From contig NW_027506980.1 of NCBI RefSeq assembly GCF_052324685.1, forward strand, positions 300,397-364,396: DNA of 64,000 nt. Reading direction: 5' to 3'. This document shows, piece by piece, positions 33,268-45,777 of the stretch. The notes under the pieces were generated by a model. The model was not told where the DNA came from. It ran no database searches and saw only the letters and a list, made by a program, of their open reading frames with translations. The stretch's first letter is position 1; each line of letters opens with the position of its first letter. Source of the stretch: Brachyhypopomus gauderio (taxonomy: Eukaryota; Chordata; Actinopteri; Gymnotiformes; Hypopomidae). The translations under genes were made by a program, and so were the position numbers.

Positions 33268-34421
33268 CAGATGCTGCTGTGCTTACATAGTTCTTCCTCA
33301 AAAGAAAAACCCAACAAGCACATTCCTCCTGTTTGCTGGCTTTTGATTAAATGAGCCAATGCATAAAGGATGCAACATCAATGTCACTCACACTTTTCTG
33401 CTAGCTTGTCTAAAATTCGCCCTTCCTTCAATTTCTCACTTGTCAAGACCTGCAGGTCTTCAAACAAAAGGTCAGTTTGTAGACCCTTTTCCTGTCAAAG
33501 TTTTGATCCTTTTGTCCACCAGTCATCGGAATGTGTATGATTTTCACCAGTTTACACACTGTAGCTCCCTTGCCTTCAGTTGCAGGGTTATGTCCTCTTA
33601 GATAAGACGCTTTTGAAATTATTTGTGAAAATGCACCCAAAACCTATTCAAAACAGATTTGATGGAAGCACTGCAGGAGCTGCTCCAAGACGCATTTTGT
33701 CCAGAAAATGTGCTATCATGAATGCATCCATATCACCAACACACATTTACAAACCAAACCATAGGCAATAAAATACATGAGTAAACTGATTTGTGGACCT
33801 TTGTGGCACTTGGTACTGCTGAGATCAGGATCATTACAGAGTTCAGCAATTATTTTCCCAACTAGGTCATTGATACATTGGAATCCCCAATGTTTTCTGG
33901 AACAGAATAGGCTATGCCTTTCGGATGAGAATAAAAAAAGACTTCAAGAACCAAAAAAGAAGTTAAGCTGCCTTCAGCTGATGTACTCAGACTAAAGGGA
34001 AACACTTTAAATCCCAAGGTGAAATGCACATGCTCAAAATTTTATCAGGACAGAGTACATGTTTTACTTTGATATTAAGAGCGATCACTGGATTGTCTTC
34101 CAGTAAATTATAGTTTTCTTCCGCTACAAAACGTTTTTTCAACAACTATAAAGAGGCTATGCAATGAAACTGAGCTGAGATGTCAAGTGCCTTTAATGGT
34201 ACATTTTTGACCCCACTTCAAATGCTGCTGTTACCTGACCAGTTCGATTGTTAGTTTGCCAGATTCTCAATCTCTGGGATGTGAGATCATGCACCAGGTT
34301 TAGTGAATGTTTAAGGGTGAAGGTCTTTAGTTTCTGCACAAATTCCACAAACATAGCTCAGGTCCTGCTCAACATGTCAACATGTGGCGACAGCAAGTGC
34401 CTTTGGGGTACTACAAAAATC

Positions 34422-34494
34422 GCCCGGCTAGCTCAGTCGGTAGAGCATGAGACTCTTAATCTCAGGGTCGTGGGTTGGAGCCCCACGTTGGGCG
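34422..34494 (+). tRNA. tRNA-Lys-CTT: tRNA-Lys(CTT), unit 24, G56 variant
   Basis: G56 at 34477; tatag background. Confidence 0.9.
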
Positions 34495-34583
34495 AGAGGC
34501 TGATTTGTTTGAGTGAAATGTTGAAATTTAGTTAATCTGTTTGCACAAAATACGTCTAAAAAAGAAGAGAAAGGAACATACAT

Positions 34584-34610
34584 CGTCCCTGGGTGGGCTC
34601 GAACCACCAT

Positions 34611-34651
<41 letters not shown>

Positions 34652-34657
34652 AGAGAC
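34584..34657 (-). tRNA. tRNA-Asn-GTT: tRNA-Asn(GTT), unit 24
   Basis: Consensus gene; no gatta marker. A private G-to-A change (GATATACTCAG) follows at the start of unit 25. Confidence 0.97.
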
Positions 34658-35811
34658 CAGATGCTGCTGTGCTTACATAGTTCTTCCTCAAAAGAAAAAC
34701 CCAACAAGCACATTCCTCCTGTTTGCTGGCTTTTGATGAAATGAGCCAATGCATAAAGGATGCAACATCAATGTCACTCACACTTTTCTGCTAGCTTGTC
34801 TAAAATTCGCCCTTCCTTCAATTTCTCACTTGTCAAGACCTGCAGGTCTTCAAACAAAAGGTCAGTTTGTAGACCCTTTTCCTGTCAAAGTTTTGATCCT
34901 TTTGTCCACCAGTCATCGGAATGTGTATGATTTTCACCAGTTTACACAGTGTAGCTCCCTTGCCTTCAGTTGCAGGGTTATGTCCTCTTAGATAAGACGC
35001 TTTTGAAATTATTTGTGAAAATGCACCCAAAACCTATTCAAAACAGATTTGATGGAAGCACTGCAGGAGCTGCTCCAAGACGCATTTTGTCCAGAAAATG
35101 TGCTATCATGAATGCATCCATATCACCAACACACATTTACAAACCAAACCATAGGCAATAAAATACATGAGTAAACTGATTTGTGGACCTTTGTGGCACT
35201 TGGTACTGCTGAGATCAGGATCATTACAGAGTTCAGCAATTATTTTCCCAACTAGGTCATTGATACATTGGAATCCCCAATGTTTTCTGGAACAGAATAG
35301 GCTATGCCTTTCGGATGAGAATAAAAAAAGACTTCAAGAACCAAAAAAGAAGTTAAGCTGCCTTCAGCTGATATACTCAGACTAAAGGGAAACACTTTAA
35401 ATCCCAAGGTGAAATGCACATGCTCAAAATTTTATCAGGACAGAGTACATGTTTTACTTTGATATTAAGAGCGATCACTGGATTGTCTTCCAGTAAATTA
35501 TAGTTTTCTTCCGCTACAAAACGTTTTTTCAACAACTATAAAGAGGCTATGCAATGAAACTGAGCTGAGATGTCAAGTGCCTTTAATGGTACATTTTTGA
35601 CCCCACTTCAAATGCTGCTGTTACCTGACCAGTTCGATTGTTAGTTTGCCAGATTCTCAATCTCTGGGATGTGAGATCATGCACCAGGTTTAGTGAATGT
35701 TTAAGGGTGAAGGTCTTTAGTTTCTGCACAAATTCCACAAACATAGCTCAGGTCCTGCTCAACATGTCAACATGTGGCGACAGCAAGTGCCTTTGGGGTA
35801 CTACAAAAATC

Positions 35812-35884
35812 GCCCGGCTAGCTCAGTCGGTAGAGCATGAGACTCTTAATCTCAGGGTCGTGGGTTGGAGCCCCACGTTGGGCG
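35812..35884 (+). tRNA. tRNA-Lys-CTT: tRNA-Lys(CTT), unit 25, G56 variant
   Basis: G56 at 35867; last of the six-unit run. Confidence 0.9.
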
Positions 35885-35973
35885 AGAGGCTGATTTGTTT
35901 GAGTGAAATGTTGAAATTTAGTTAATCTGTTTGCACAAAATACGTCTAAAAAAGAAGAGAAAGGAACATACAT

Positions 35974-36000
35974 CGTCCCTGGGTGGGCTCGAACCACCAT

Positions 36001-36041
<41 letters not shown>

Positions 36042-36047
36042 AGAGAC
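35974..36047 (-). tRNA. tRNA-Asn-GTT: tRNA-Asn(GTT), unit 25
   Basis: Consensus gene; gatta to the right with the ordinary ACACAGTGTAG, as in unit 2. Confidence 0.97.
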
Positions 36048-37201
36048 CAGATGCTGCTGTGCTTACATAGTTCTTCCTCAAAAGAAAAACCCAACAAGCA
36101 CATTCCTCCTGTTTGCTGGCTTTTGATTAAATGAGCCAATGCATAAAGGATGCAACATCAATGTCACTCACACTTTTCTGCTAGCTTGTCTAAAATTCGC
36201 CCTTCCTTCAATTTCTCACTTGTCAAGACCTGCAGGTCTTCAAACAAAAGGTCAGTTTGTAGACCCTTTTCCTGTCAAAGTTTTGATCCTTTTGTCCACC
36301 AGTCATCGGAATGTGTATGATTTTCACCAGTTTACACAGTGTAGCTCCCTTGCCTTCAGTTGCAGGGTTATGTCCTCTTAGATAAGACGCTTTTGAAATT
36401 ATTTGTGAAAATGCACCCAAAACCTATTCAAAACAGATTTGATGGAAGCACTGCAGGAGCTGCTCCAAGACGCATTTTGTCCAGAAAATGTGCTATCATG
36501 AATGCATCCATATCACCAACACACATTTACAAACCAAACCATAGGCAATAAAATACATGAGTAAACTGATTTGTGGACCTTTGTGGCACTTGGTACTGCT
36601 GAGATCAGGATCATTACAGAGTTCAGCAATTATTTTCCCAACTAGGTCATTGATACATTGGAATCCCCAATGTTTTCTGGAACAGAATAGGCTATGCCTT
36701 TCGGATGAGAATAAAAAAAGACTTCAAGAACCAAAAAAGAAGTTAAGCTGCCTTCAGCTGATGTACTCAGACTAAAGGGAAACACTTTAAATCCCAAGGT
36801 GAAATGCACATGCTCAAAATTTTATCAGGACAGAGTACATGTTTTACTTTGATATTAAGAGCGATCACTAGATTGTCTTCCAGTAAATTAATGTTTTCTT
36901 CCGCTACAAAACGTTTTTTCAACAACTACAAAGAGGCTATGCAACGAAACTGAGCTGAGATGTCAAGTGCCTTTAATGGTACATTTTTGACCCCACTTCA
37001 AATGCTGCTGTTACCTGACCAGTTCGATTGTTAGTTTGCCAGATTCTCAATCTCTGGGATGTGAGATCATGCACCAGGTTTAGTGAATGTTTAAGGGTGA
37101 AGGTCTTTAGTTTCTGCACAAATTCCACAAACATAGCTCAGGTCCTGCTCAACATGTCAACATGTGGCGACAGCAAGTGCCTTTGGGGTCCTACAAAAAT
37201 C

Positions 37202-37274
37202 GCCCGGCTAGCTCAGTCGGTAGAGCATGAGACTCTTAATCTCAGGGTCGTGGGTTCGAGCCCCACGTTGGGCG
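37202..37274 (+). tRNA. tRNA-Lys-CTT: tRNA-Lys(CTT), unit 26
   Basis: Consensus gene; a private T-to-C change (AACTACAAAG) upstream. Confidence 0.97.
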
Positions 37275-37363
37275 AGAGGCTGATTTGTTTGAGTGAAATG
37301 TTGAAATTTAGTTAATCTGTTTGCACAAAATACGTCTAAAAAAGAAGAGAAAGGAACATACAT

Positions 37364-37390
37364 CTTCCCTGAGTGGGCTCGAACCACCAT

Positions 37391-37431
<41 letters not shown>

Positions 37432-37437
37432 AGAGAC
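37364..37437 (-). tRNA. tRNA-Asn-GTT: tRNA-Asn(GTT), unit 26, A72/T65 variant
   Basis: A72 (T at 37365 on +) and T65 (A at 37372); agag/ataac to the right, matching unit 3. Confidence 0.92.
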
Positions 37438-38591
37438 CAGATGCTGCTGTGCTTACATAGTTCTTCCTCAAAAGAAAAACCCAACAAGCACATTCCTCCT
37501 GTTTGCTGGCTTTTGATGAAATGAGCCAATGCATAAAGGATGCAACATCAATGTCACTCACACTTTTCTGCTAGCTTGTCTAAAATTCGCCCTTCCTTCA
37601 ATTTCTCACTTGTCAAGACCTGCAGGTCTTCAAACAAAAGGTCAGTTTGTAGACCCTTTTCCTGTCAAAGTTTTGATCCTTTTGTCCACCAGTCATCGGA
37701 ATGTGTATGATTTTCACCAGTTTACACAGAGTAGCTCCCTTGCTTTCAGTTGCAGGGTTATGTCCTCTTAGATAAGACGCTTTTGAAATTATTTGTGAAA
37801 ATGCACCCAAAACCTATTCAAAACAGATTTGATGGAAGCACTGCAGGAGCTGCTCCAAGACGCATTTTGTCCAGAAAATGTGCTATCATGAATGCATCCA
37901 TATCACCAACACACATTTACAAACCAAACCATAGGCAATAAAATACATGAGTAAACTGATTTGTGGACCTTTGTGGCACTTGGTACTGCTGAGATCAGGA
38001 TCATAACAGAGTTCAGCAATTATTTTCCCAACTAGGTCATTGATACATTGGAATCCCCAATGTTTTCTGGAACAGAATAGGCTATGCCTTTCGGATGAGA
38101 ATAAAAAAAGACTTCAAGAACCAAAAAAGAAGTTAAGCTGCCTTCAGCTGATGTACTCAGACTAAAGGGAAACACTTTAAATCCCAAGGTGAAATGCACA
38201 TGCTCAAAATTTTATCAGGACAGAGTACATGTTTTACTTTGATATTAAGAGCGATCACTAGATTGTCTTCCAGTAAATGAATGTTTTCTTCCGCTACAAA
38301 ACGTTTTTTCAACAACTATAAAGAGGCTATGCAACGAAACTGAGCTGAGATGTCAAGTGCCTTTAATGGTACATTTTTGACCCCACTTCAAATGCTGCTG
38401 TTACCTGACCAGTTCGATTGTTAGTTTGCCAGATTCTCAATCTCTGGGATGTGAGATCATGCACCAGGTTTAGTGAATGTTTAAGGGTGAAGGTCTTTAG
38501 TTTCTGCACAAATTCCACAAACATAGCTCAGGTCCTGCTCAACATGTCAACATGTGGCGACAGCAAGTGCCTTTGGGGTCCTACAAAAATC

Positions 38592-38664
38592 GCCCGGCTA
38601 GCTCAGTCGGTAGAGCATGAGACTCTTAATCTCAGGGTCGTGGGTTCGAGCCCCACGTTGGGCG
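38592..38664 (+). tRNA. tRNA-Lys-CTT: tRNA-Lys(CTT), unit 27
   Basis: Consensus gene; atga upstream, matching unit 4. Confidence 0.97.
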
Positions 38665-38753
38665 AGAGGCTGATTTGTTTGAGTGAAATGTTGAAATTTA
38701 GTTAATCTGTTTGCACAAAATACGTCTAAAAAAGAAGAGAAAGGAACATACAT

Positions 38754-38780
38754 CGTCCCTGGGTGGGCTCGAACCACCAT

Positions 38781-38821
<41 letters not shown>

Positions 38822-38827
38822 AGAGAC
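38754..38827 (-). tRNA. tRNA-Asn-GTT: tRNA-Asn(GTT), unit 27
   Basis: Consensus sequence. Confidence 0.97.
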
Positions 38828-39981
38828 CAGATGCTGCTGTGCTTACATAGTTCTTCCTCAAAAGAAAAACCCAACAAGCACATTCCTCCTGTTTGCTGGC
38901 TTTTGATGAAATGAGCCAATGCATAAAGGATGCAACATCAATGTCACTCACACTTTTCTGCTAGCTTGTCTAAAATTCGCCCTTCCTTCAATTTCTCACT
39001 TGTCAAGACCTGCAGGTCTTCAAACAAAAGGTCAGTTTGTAGACCCTTTTCCTGTCAAAGTTTTGATCCTTTTGTCCACCAGTCATCGGAATGTGTATGA
39101 TTTTCACCAGTTTACACAGTGTAGCTCCCTTGCCTTCAGTTGCAGGGTTATGTCCTCTTAGATAAGACGCTTTTGAAATTATTTGTGAAAATGCACCCAA
39201 AACCTATTCAAAACAGATTTGATGGAAGCACTGCAGGAGCTGCTCCAAGACGCATTTTGTCCAGAAAATGTGCTATCATGAATGCATCCATATCACCAAC
39301 ACACATTTACAAACCAAACCATAGGCAATAAAATACATGAGTAAACTGATTTGTGGACCTTTGTGGCACTTGGTACTGCTGAGATCAGGATCATTACAGA
39401 GTTCAGCAATTATTTTCCCAACTAGGTCATTGATACATTGGAATCCCCAATGTTTTCTGGAACAGAATAGGCTATGCCTTTCGGATGAGAATAAAAAAAG
39501 ACTTCAAGAACCAAAAAAGAAGTTAAGCTGCCTTCAGCTGATGTACTCAGACTAAAGGGAAACACTTTAAATCCCAAGGTGAAATGCACATGCTCAAAAT
39601 TTTATCAGGACAGAGTACATGTTTTACTTTGATATTAAGAGTGATCAATGGATTGTCTTCCAGTAAATTAATGTTTTCTTCCGCTACAAAACGTTTTTTC
39701 AACAACTATAAAGAGGCTATGCAACGAAACTGAGCTGGGATGTCAAGTGCCTTTAATGGTACCTTTTTGACCCCACTTCAAATGCTGCTGTTACCTGACC
39801 AGTTCGATTGTTAGTTTGCCAGATTCTCAATCTCTGGGATGTGAGATCATGCACCAGGTTTAGTGAATGTTTAAGGGTGAAGGTCTTTAATTTCTGCACA
39901 AATTCCACAAACATAGCTCAGGTCCTGCTCAACATGTCAACATGTGGCGACAGCAAGTGCCTTTGGGGTCTTACAAAAATC

Positions 39982-40054
39982 GCCCGGCTAGCTCAGTCGG
40001 TAGAGCATGAGACTCTTAATCTCAGGGTCGTGGGTTCGAGCCCCACGTTGGGCG
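39982..40054 (+). tRNA. tRNA-Lys-CTT: tRNA-Lys(CTT), unit 28
   Basis: Consensus gene; gatcaatg, ttaat and GGTCTTAC upstream, matching unit 5 except for the A-to-T change near the gene start. Confidence 0.97.
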
Positions 40055-40143
40055 AGAGGCTGATTTGTTTGAGTGAAATGTTGAAATTTAGTTAATCTGT
40101 TTGCACAAAATACGTCTAAAAAAGAAGAGAAAGGAACATACAT

Positions 40144-40170
40144 CGTCCCTGGGTGGGCTCGAACCACCAT

Positions 40171-40211
<41 letters not shown>

Positions 40212-40217
40212 AGAGAC
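40144..40217 (-). tRNA. tRNA-Asn-GTT: tRNA-Asn(GTT), unit 28
   Basis: Consensus sequence. Confidence 0.97.
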
Positions 40218-41371
40218 CAGATGCTGCTGTGCTTACATAGTTCTTCCTCAAAAGAAAAACCCAACAAGCACATTCCTCCTGTTTGCTGGCTTTTGATGAA
40301 ATGAGCCAATGCATAAAGGATGCAACATCAATGTCACTCACACTTTTCTGCTAGCTTGTCTAAAATTCGCCCTTCCTTCAATTTCTCACTTGTCAAGACC
40401 TGCAGGTCTTCAAACAAAAGGTCAGTTTGTAGACCCTTTTCCTGTCAAAGTTTTGATCCTTTTGTCCACCAGTCATCGGAATGTGTATGATTTTCACCAG
40501 TTTACACAGTGTAGCTCCCTTGCCTTCAGTTGCAGGGTTATGTCCTCTTAGATAAGACGCTTTTGAAATTATTTGTGAAAATGCACCCAAAACCTATTCA
40601 AAACAGATTTGATGGAAGCACTGCAGGAGCTGCTCCAAGACGCATTTTGTCCAGAAAATGTGCTATCATGAATGCATCCATATCACCAACACACATTTAC
40701 AAACCAAACCATAGGCAATAAAATACATGAGTAAACTGATTTGTGGACCTTTGTGGCACTTGGTACTGCTGAGATCAGGATCATTACAGAGTTCAGCAAT
40801 TATTTTCCCAACTAGGTCATTGATACATTGGAATCCCCAATGTTTTCTGGAACAGAATAGGCTATGCCTTTCGGATGAGAATAAAAAAAGACTTCAAGAA
40901 CCAAAAAAGAAGTTAAGCTGCCTTCAGCTGATGTACTCAGACTAAAGGGAAACACTTTAAATCCCAAGGTGAAATGCACATGCTCAAAATTTTATCAGGA
41001 CAGAGTACATGTTTTACTTTGATATTAAGAGCGATCACTAGATTGTCTTCCAGTAAATTAATGTTTTCTTCCGCTACAAAACGTTTTTTCAACAACTATA
41101 AAGAGGCTATGCAACGAAACTGAGCTGAGATGTCAAGTGCCTTTAATGGTACATTTTTGACCCCACTTCAAATGCTGCTGTTACCTGACCAGTTCGATTG
41201 TTAGTTTGCCAGATTCTCAATCTCTGGGATGTGAGATCATGCACCAGGTTTAGTGAATGTTTAAGGGTGAAGGTCTTTAGTTTCTGCACAAATTCCACAA
41301 ACATAGCTCAGGTCCTGCTCAACATGTCAACATGTGGCGACAGCAAGTGCCTTTGGGGTCCTACAAAAATC

Positions 41372-41444
41372 GCCCGGCTAGCTCAGTCGGTAGAGCATGA
41401 GACTCTTAATCTCAGGGTCGTGGGTTCGAGCCCCACGTTGGGCG
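41372..41444 (+). tRNA. tRNA-Lys-CTT: tRNA-Lys(CTT), unit 29
   Basis: Consensus sequence. Confidence 0.97.
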
Positions 41445-41533
41445 AGAGGCTGATTTGTTTGAGTGAAATGTTGAAATTTAGTTAATCTGTTTGCACAAAA
41501 TACGTCTAAAAAAGAAGAGAAAGGAACATACAT

Positions 41534-41560
41534 CGTCCCTGGGTGGGCTCGAACCACCAT

Positions 41561-41601
<41 letters not shown>

Positions 41602-41607
41602 AGAGAC
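41534..41607 (-). tRNA. tRNA-Asn-GTT: tRNA-Asn(GTT), unit 29
   Basis: Consensus gene; a private C-to-A change (AGATGATGC) in its 5' flank, and gatta farther right. Confidence 0.97.
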
Positions 41608-42761
41608 CAGATGATGCTGTGCTTACATAGTTCTTCCTCAAAAGAAAAACCCAACAAGCACATTCCTCCTGTTTGCTGGCTTTTGATTAAATGAGCCAAT
41701 GCATAAAGGATGCAACATCAATGTCACTCACACTTTTCTGCTAGCTTGTCTAAAATTCGCCCTTCCTTCAATTTCTCACTTGTCAAGACCTGCAGGTCTT
41801 CAAACAAAAGGTCAGTTTGTAGACCCTTTTCCTGTCAAAGTTTTGATCCTTTTGTCCACCAGTCATCGGAATGTGTATGATTTTCACCAGTTTACACAGT
41901 GTAGCTCCCTTGCCTTCAGTTGCAGGGTTATGTCCTCTTAGATAAGACGCTTTTGAAATTATTTGTGAAAATGCACCCAAAACCTATTCAAAACAGATTT
42001 GATGGAAGCACTGCAGGAGCTGCTCCAAGACGCATTTTGTCCAGAAAATGTGCTATCATGAATGCATCCATATCACCAACACACATTTACAAACCAAACC
42101 ATAGGCAATAAAATACATGAGTAAACTGATTTGTGGACCTTTGTGGCACTTGGTACTGCTGAGATCAGGATCATTACAGAGTTCAGCAATTATTTTCCCA
42201 ACTAGGTCATTGATACATTGGAATCCCCAATGTTTTCTGGAACAGAATAGGCTATGCCTTTCGGATGAGAATAAAAAAAGACTTCAAGAACCAAAAAAGA
42301 AGTTAAGCTGCCTTCAGCTGATGTACTCAGACTAAAGGGAAACACTTTAAATCCCAAGGTGAAATGCACATGCTCAAAATTTTATCAGGACAGAGTACAT
42401 GTTTTACTTTGATATTAAGAGCGATCACTAGATTGTCTTCCAGTAAATTAATGTTTTCTTCCGCTACAAAACGTTTTTTCAACAACTATAAAGAGGCTAT
42501 GCAACGAAACTGAGCTGAGATGTCAAGTGCCTTTAATGGTACATTTTTGACCCCACTTCAAATGCTGCTGTTACCTGACCAGTTCGATTGTTAGTTTGCC
42601 AGATTCTCAATCTCTGGGATGTGAGATCATGCACCAGGTTTAGTGAATGTTTAAGGGTGAAGGTCTTTAGTTTCTGCACAAATTCCACAAACATAGCTCA
42701 GGTCCTGCTCAACATGTCAACATGTGGCGACAGCAAGTGCCTTTGGGGTCCTACAAAAATC

Positions 42762-42834
42762 GCCCGGCTAGCTCAGTCGGTAGAGCATGAGACTCTTAAT
42801 CTCAGGGTCGTGGGTTCGAGCCCCACGTTGGGCG
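42762..42834 (+). tRNA. tRNA-Lys-CTT: tRNA-Lys(CTT), unit 30
   Basis: Consensus sequence. Confidence 0.97.
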
Positions 42835-42923
42835 AGAGGCTGATTTGTTTGAGTGAAATGTTGAAATTTAGTTAATCTGTTTGCACAAAATACGTCTAAA
42901 AAAGAAGAGAAAGGAACATACAT

Positions 42924-42950
42924 CGTCCCTGAGTGGGCTCGAACCACCAT

Positions 42951-42991
<41 letters not shown>

Positions 42992-42997
42992 AGAGAC
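42924..42997 (-). tRNA. tRNA-Asn-GTT: tRNA-Asn(GTT), unit 30, T65 variant
   Basis: C65 to T (A at 42932 on +) without agag/ataac, a combination shared with unit 33. Private TGTGGGACT farther right. Confidence 0.95.
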
Positions 42998-44151
42998 CAG
43001 ATGCTGCTGTGCTTACATAGTTCTTCCTCAAAAGAAAAACCCAACAAGCACATTCCTCCTGTTTGCTGGCTTTTGATGAAATGAGCCAATGCATAAAGGA
43101 TGCAACATCAATGTCACTCACACTTTTCTGCTAGCTTGTCTAAAATTCGCCCTTCCTTCAATTTCTCACTTGTCAAGACCTGCAGGTCTTCAAACAAAAG
43201 GTCAGTTTGTAGACCCTTTTCCTGTCAAAGTTTTGATCCTTTTGTCCACCAGTCATCGGAATGTGTATGATTTTCACCAGTTTACACAGTGTAGCTCCCT
43301 TGCCTTCAGTTGCAGGGTTATGTCCTCTTAGATAAGACGCTTTTGAAATTATTTGTGAAAATGCACCCAAAACCTATTCAAAACAGATTTGATGGAAGCA
43401 CTGCAGGAGCTGCTCCAAGACGCATTTTGTCCAGAAAATGTGCTATCATGAATGCATCCATATCACCAACACACATTTACAAACCAAACCATAGGCAATA
43501 AAATACATGAGTAAACTGATTTGTGGACCTTTGTGGGACTTGGTACTGCTGAGATCAGGATCATTACAGAGTTCAGCAATTATTTTCCCAACTAGGTCAT
43601 TGATACATTGGAATCCCCAATGTTTTCTGGAACAGAATAGGCTATGCCTTTCGGATGAGAATAAAAAAAGACTTCAAGAACCAAAAAAGAAGTTAAGCTG
43701 CCTTCAGCTGATGTACTCAGACTAAAGGGAAACACTTTAAATCCCAAGGTGAAATGCACATGCTCAAAATTTTATCAGGACAGAGTACATGTTTTACTTT
43801 GATATTAAGAGCGATCACTAGATTGTCTTCCAGTAAATTAATGTTTTCTTCCGCTACAAAACGTTTTTTCAACAACTATAAAGAGGCTATGCAACGAAAC
43901 TGAGCTGAGATGTCAAGTGCCTTTAATGGTACATTTTTGACCCCACTTCAAATGCTGCTGTTACCTGACCAGTTCGATTGTTAGTTTGCCAGATTCTCAA
44001 TCTCTGGGATGTGAGATCATGCACCAGGTTTAGTGAATGTTTAAGGGTGAAGGTCTTTAGTTTCTGCACAAATTCCACAAACATAGCTCAGGTCCTGCTC
44101 AACATGTCAACATGTGGCGACAGCAAGTGCCTTTGGGGTCCTACAAAAATC

Positions 44152-44224
44152 GCCCGGCTAGCTCAGTCGGTAGAGCATGAGACTCTTAATCTCAGGGTCG
44201 TGGGTTCGAGCCCCACGTTGGGCG
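44152..44224 (+). tRNA. tRNA-Lys-CTT: tRNA-Lys(CTT), unit 31
   Basis: Consensus sequence. Confidence 0.97.
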
Positions 44225-44313
44225 AGAGGCTGATTTGTTTGAGTGAAATGTTGAAATTTAGTTAATCTGTTTGCACAAAATACGTCTAAAAAAGAAGAGA
44301 AAGGAACATACAT

Positions 44314-44340
44314 CTTCCCTGAGTGGGCTCGAACCACCAT

Positions 44341-44381
<41 letters not shown>

Positions 44382-44387
44382 AGAGAC
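44314..44387 (-). tRNA. tRNA-Asn-GTT: tRNA-Asn(GTT), unit 31, A72/T65 variant
   Basis: A72 (44315) and T65 (44322); agag/ataac to the right. Confidence 0.92.
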
Positions 44388-45541
44388 CAGATGCTGCTGT
44401 GCTTACATAGTTCTTCCTCAAAAGAAAAACCCAACAAGCACATTCCTCCTGTTTGCTGGCTTTTGATGAAATGAGCCAATGCATAAAGGATGCAACATCA
44501 ATGTCACTCACACTTTTCTGCTAGCTTGTCTAAAATTCGCCCTTCCTTCAATTTCTCACTTGTCAAGACCTGCAGGTCTTCAAACAAAAGGTCAGTTTGT
44601 AGACCCTTTTCCTGTCAAAGTTTTGATCCTTTTGTCCACCAGTCATCGGAATGTGTATGATTTTCACCAGTTTACACAGAGTAGCTCCCTTGCTTTCAGT
44701 TGCAGGGTTATGTCCTCTTAGATAAGACGCTTTTGAAATTATTTGTGAAAATGCACCCAAAACCTATTCAAAACAGATTTGATGGAAGCACTGCAGGAGC
44801 TGCTCCAAGACGCATTTTGTCCAGAAAATGTGCTATCATGAATGCATCCATATCACCAACACACATTTACAAACCAAACCATAGGCAATAAAATACATGA
44901 GTAAACTGATTTGTGGACCTTTGTGGCACTTGGTACTGCTGAGATCAGGATCATAACAGAGTTCAGCAATTATTTTCCCAACTAGGTCATTGATACATTG
45001 GAATCCCCAATGTTTTCTGGAACAGAATAGGCTATGCCTTTCGGATGAGAATAAAAAAAGACTTCAAGAACCAAAAAAGAAGTTAAGCTGCCTTCAGCTG
45101 ATGTACTCAGACTAAAGGGAAACACTTTAAATCCCAAGGTGAAATGCACATGCTCAAAATTTTATCAGGACAGAGTACATGTTTTACTTTGATATTAAGA
45201 GCGATCACTAGATTGTCTTCCAGTAAATGAATGTTTTCTTCCGCTACAAAACGTTTTTTCAACAACTATAAAGAGGCTATGCAACGAAACTGAGCTGAGA
45301 TGTCAAGTGCCTTTAATGGTACATTTTTGACCCCACTTCAAATGCTGCTGTTACCTGACCAGTTCGATTGTTAGTTTGCCAGATTCTCAATCTCTGGGAT
45401 GTGAGATCATGCACCAGGTTTAGTGAATGTTTAAGGGTGAAGGTCTTTAGTTTCTGCACAAATTCCACAAACATAGCTCAGGTCCTGCTCAACATGTCAA
45501 CATGTGGCGACAGCAAGTGCCTTTGGGGTCCTACAAAAATC

Positions 45542-45614
45542 GCCCGGCTAGCTCAGTCGGTAGAGCATGAGACTCTTAATCTCAGGGTCGTGGGTTCGAG
45601 CCCCACGTTGGGCG
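45542..45614 (+). tRNA. tRNA-Lys-CTT: tRNA-Lys(CTT), unit 32
   Basis: Consensus gene; atga upstream. Confidence 0.97.
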
Positions 45615-45703
45615 AGAGGCTGATTTGTTTGAGTGAAATGTTGAAATTTAGTTAATCTGTTTGCACAAAATACGTCTAAAAAAGAAGAGAAAGGAACATA
45701 CAT

Positions 45704-45730
45704 CGTCCCTGGGTGGGCTCGAACCACCAT

Positions 45731-45771
<41 letters not shown>

Positions 45772-45777
45772 AGAGAC
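45704..45777 (-). tRNA. tRNA-Asn-GTT: tRNA-Asn(GTT), unit 32
   Basis: Consensus sequence. Confidence 0.97.
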
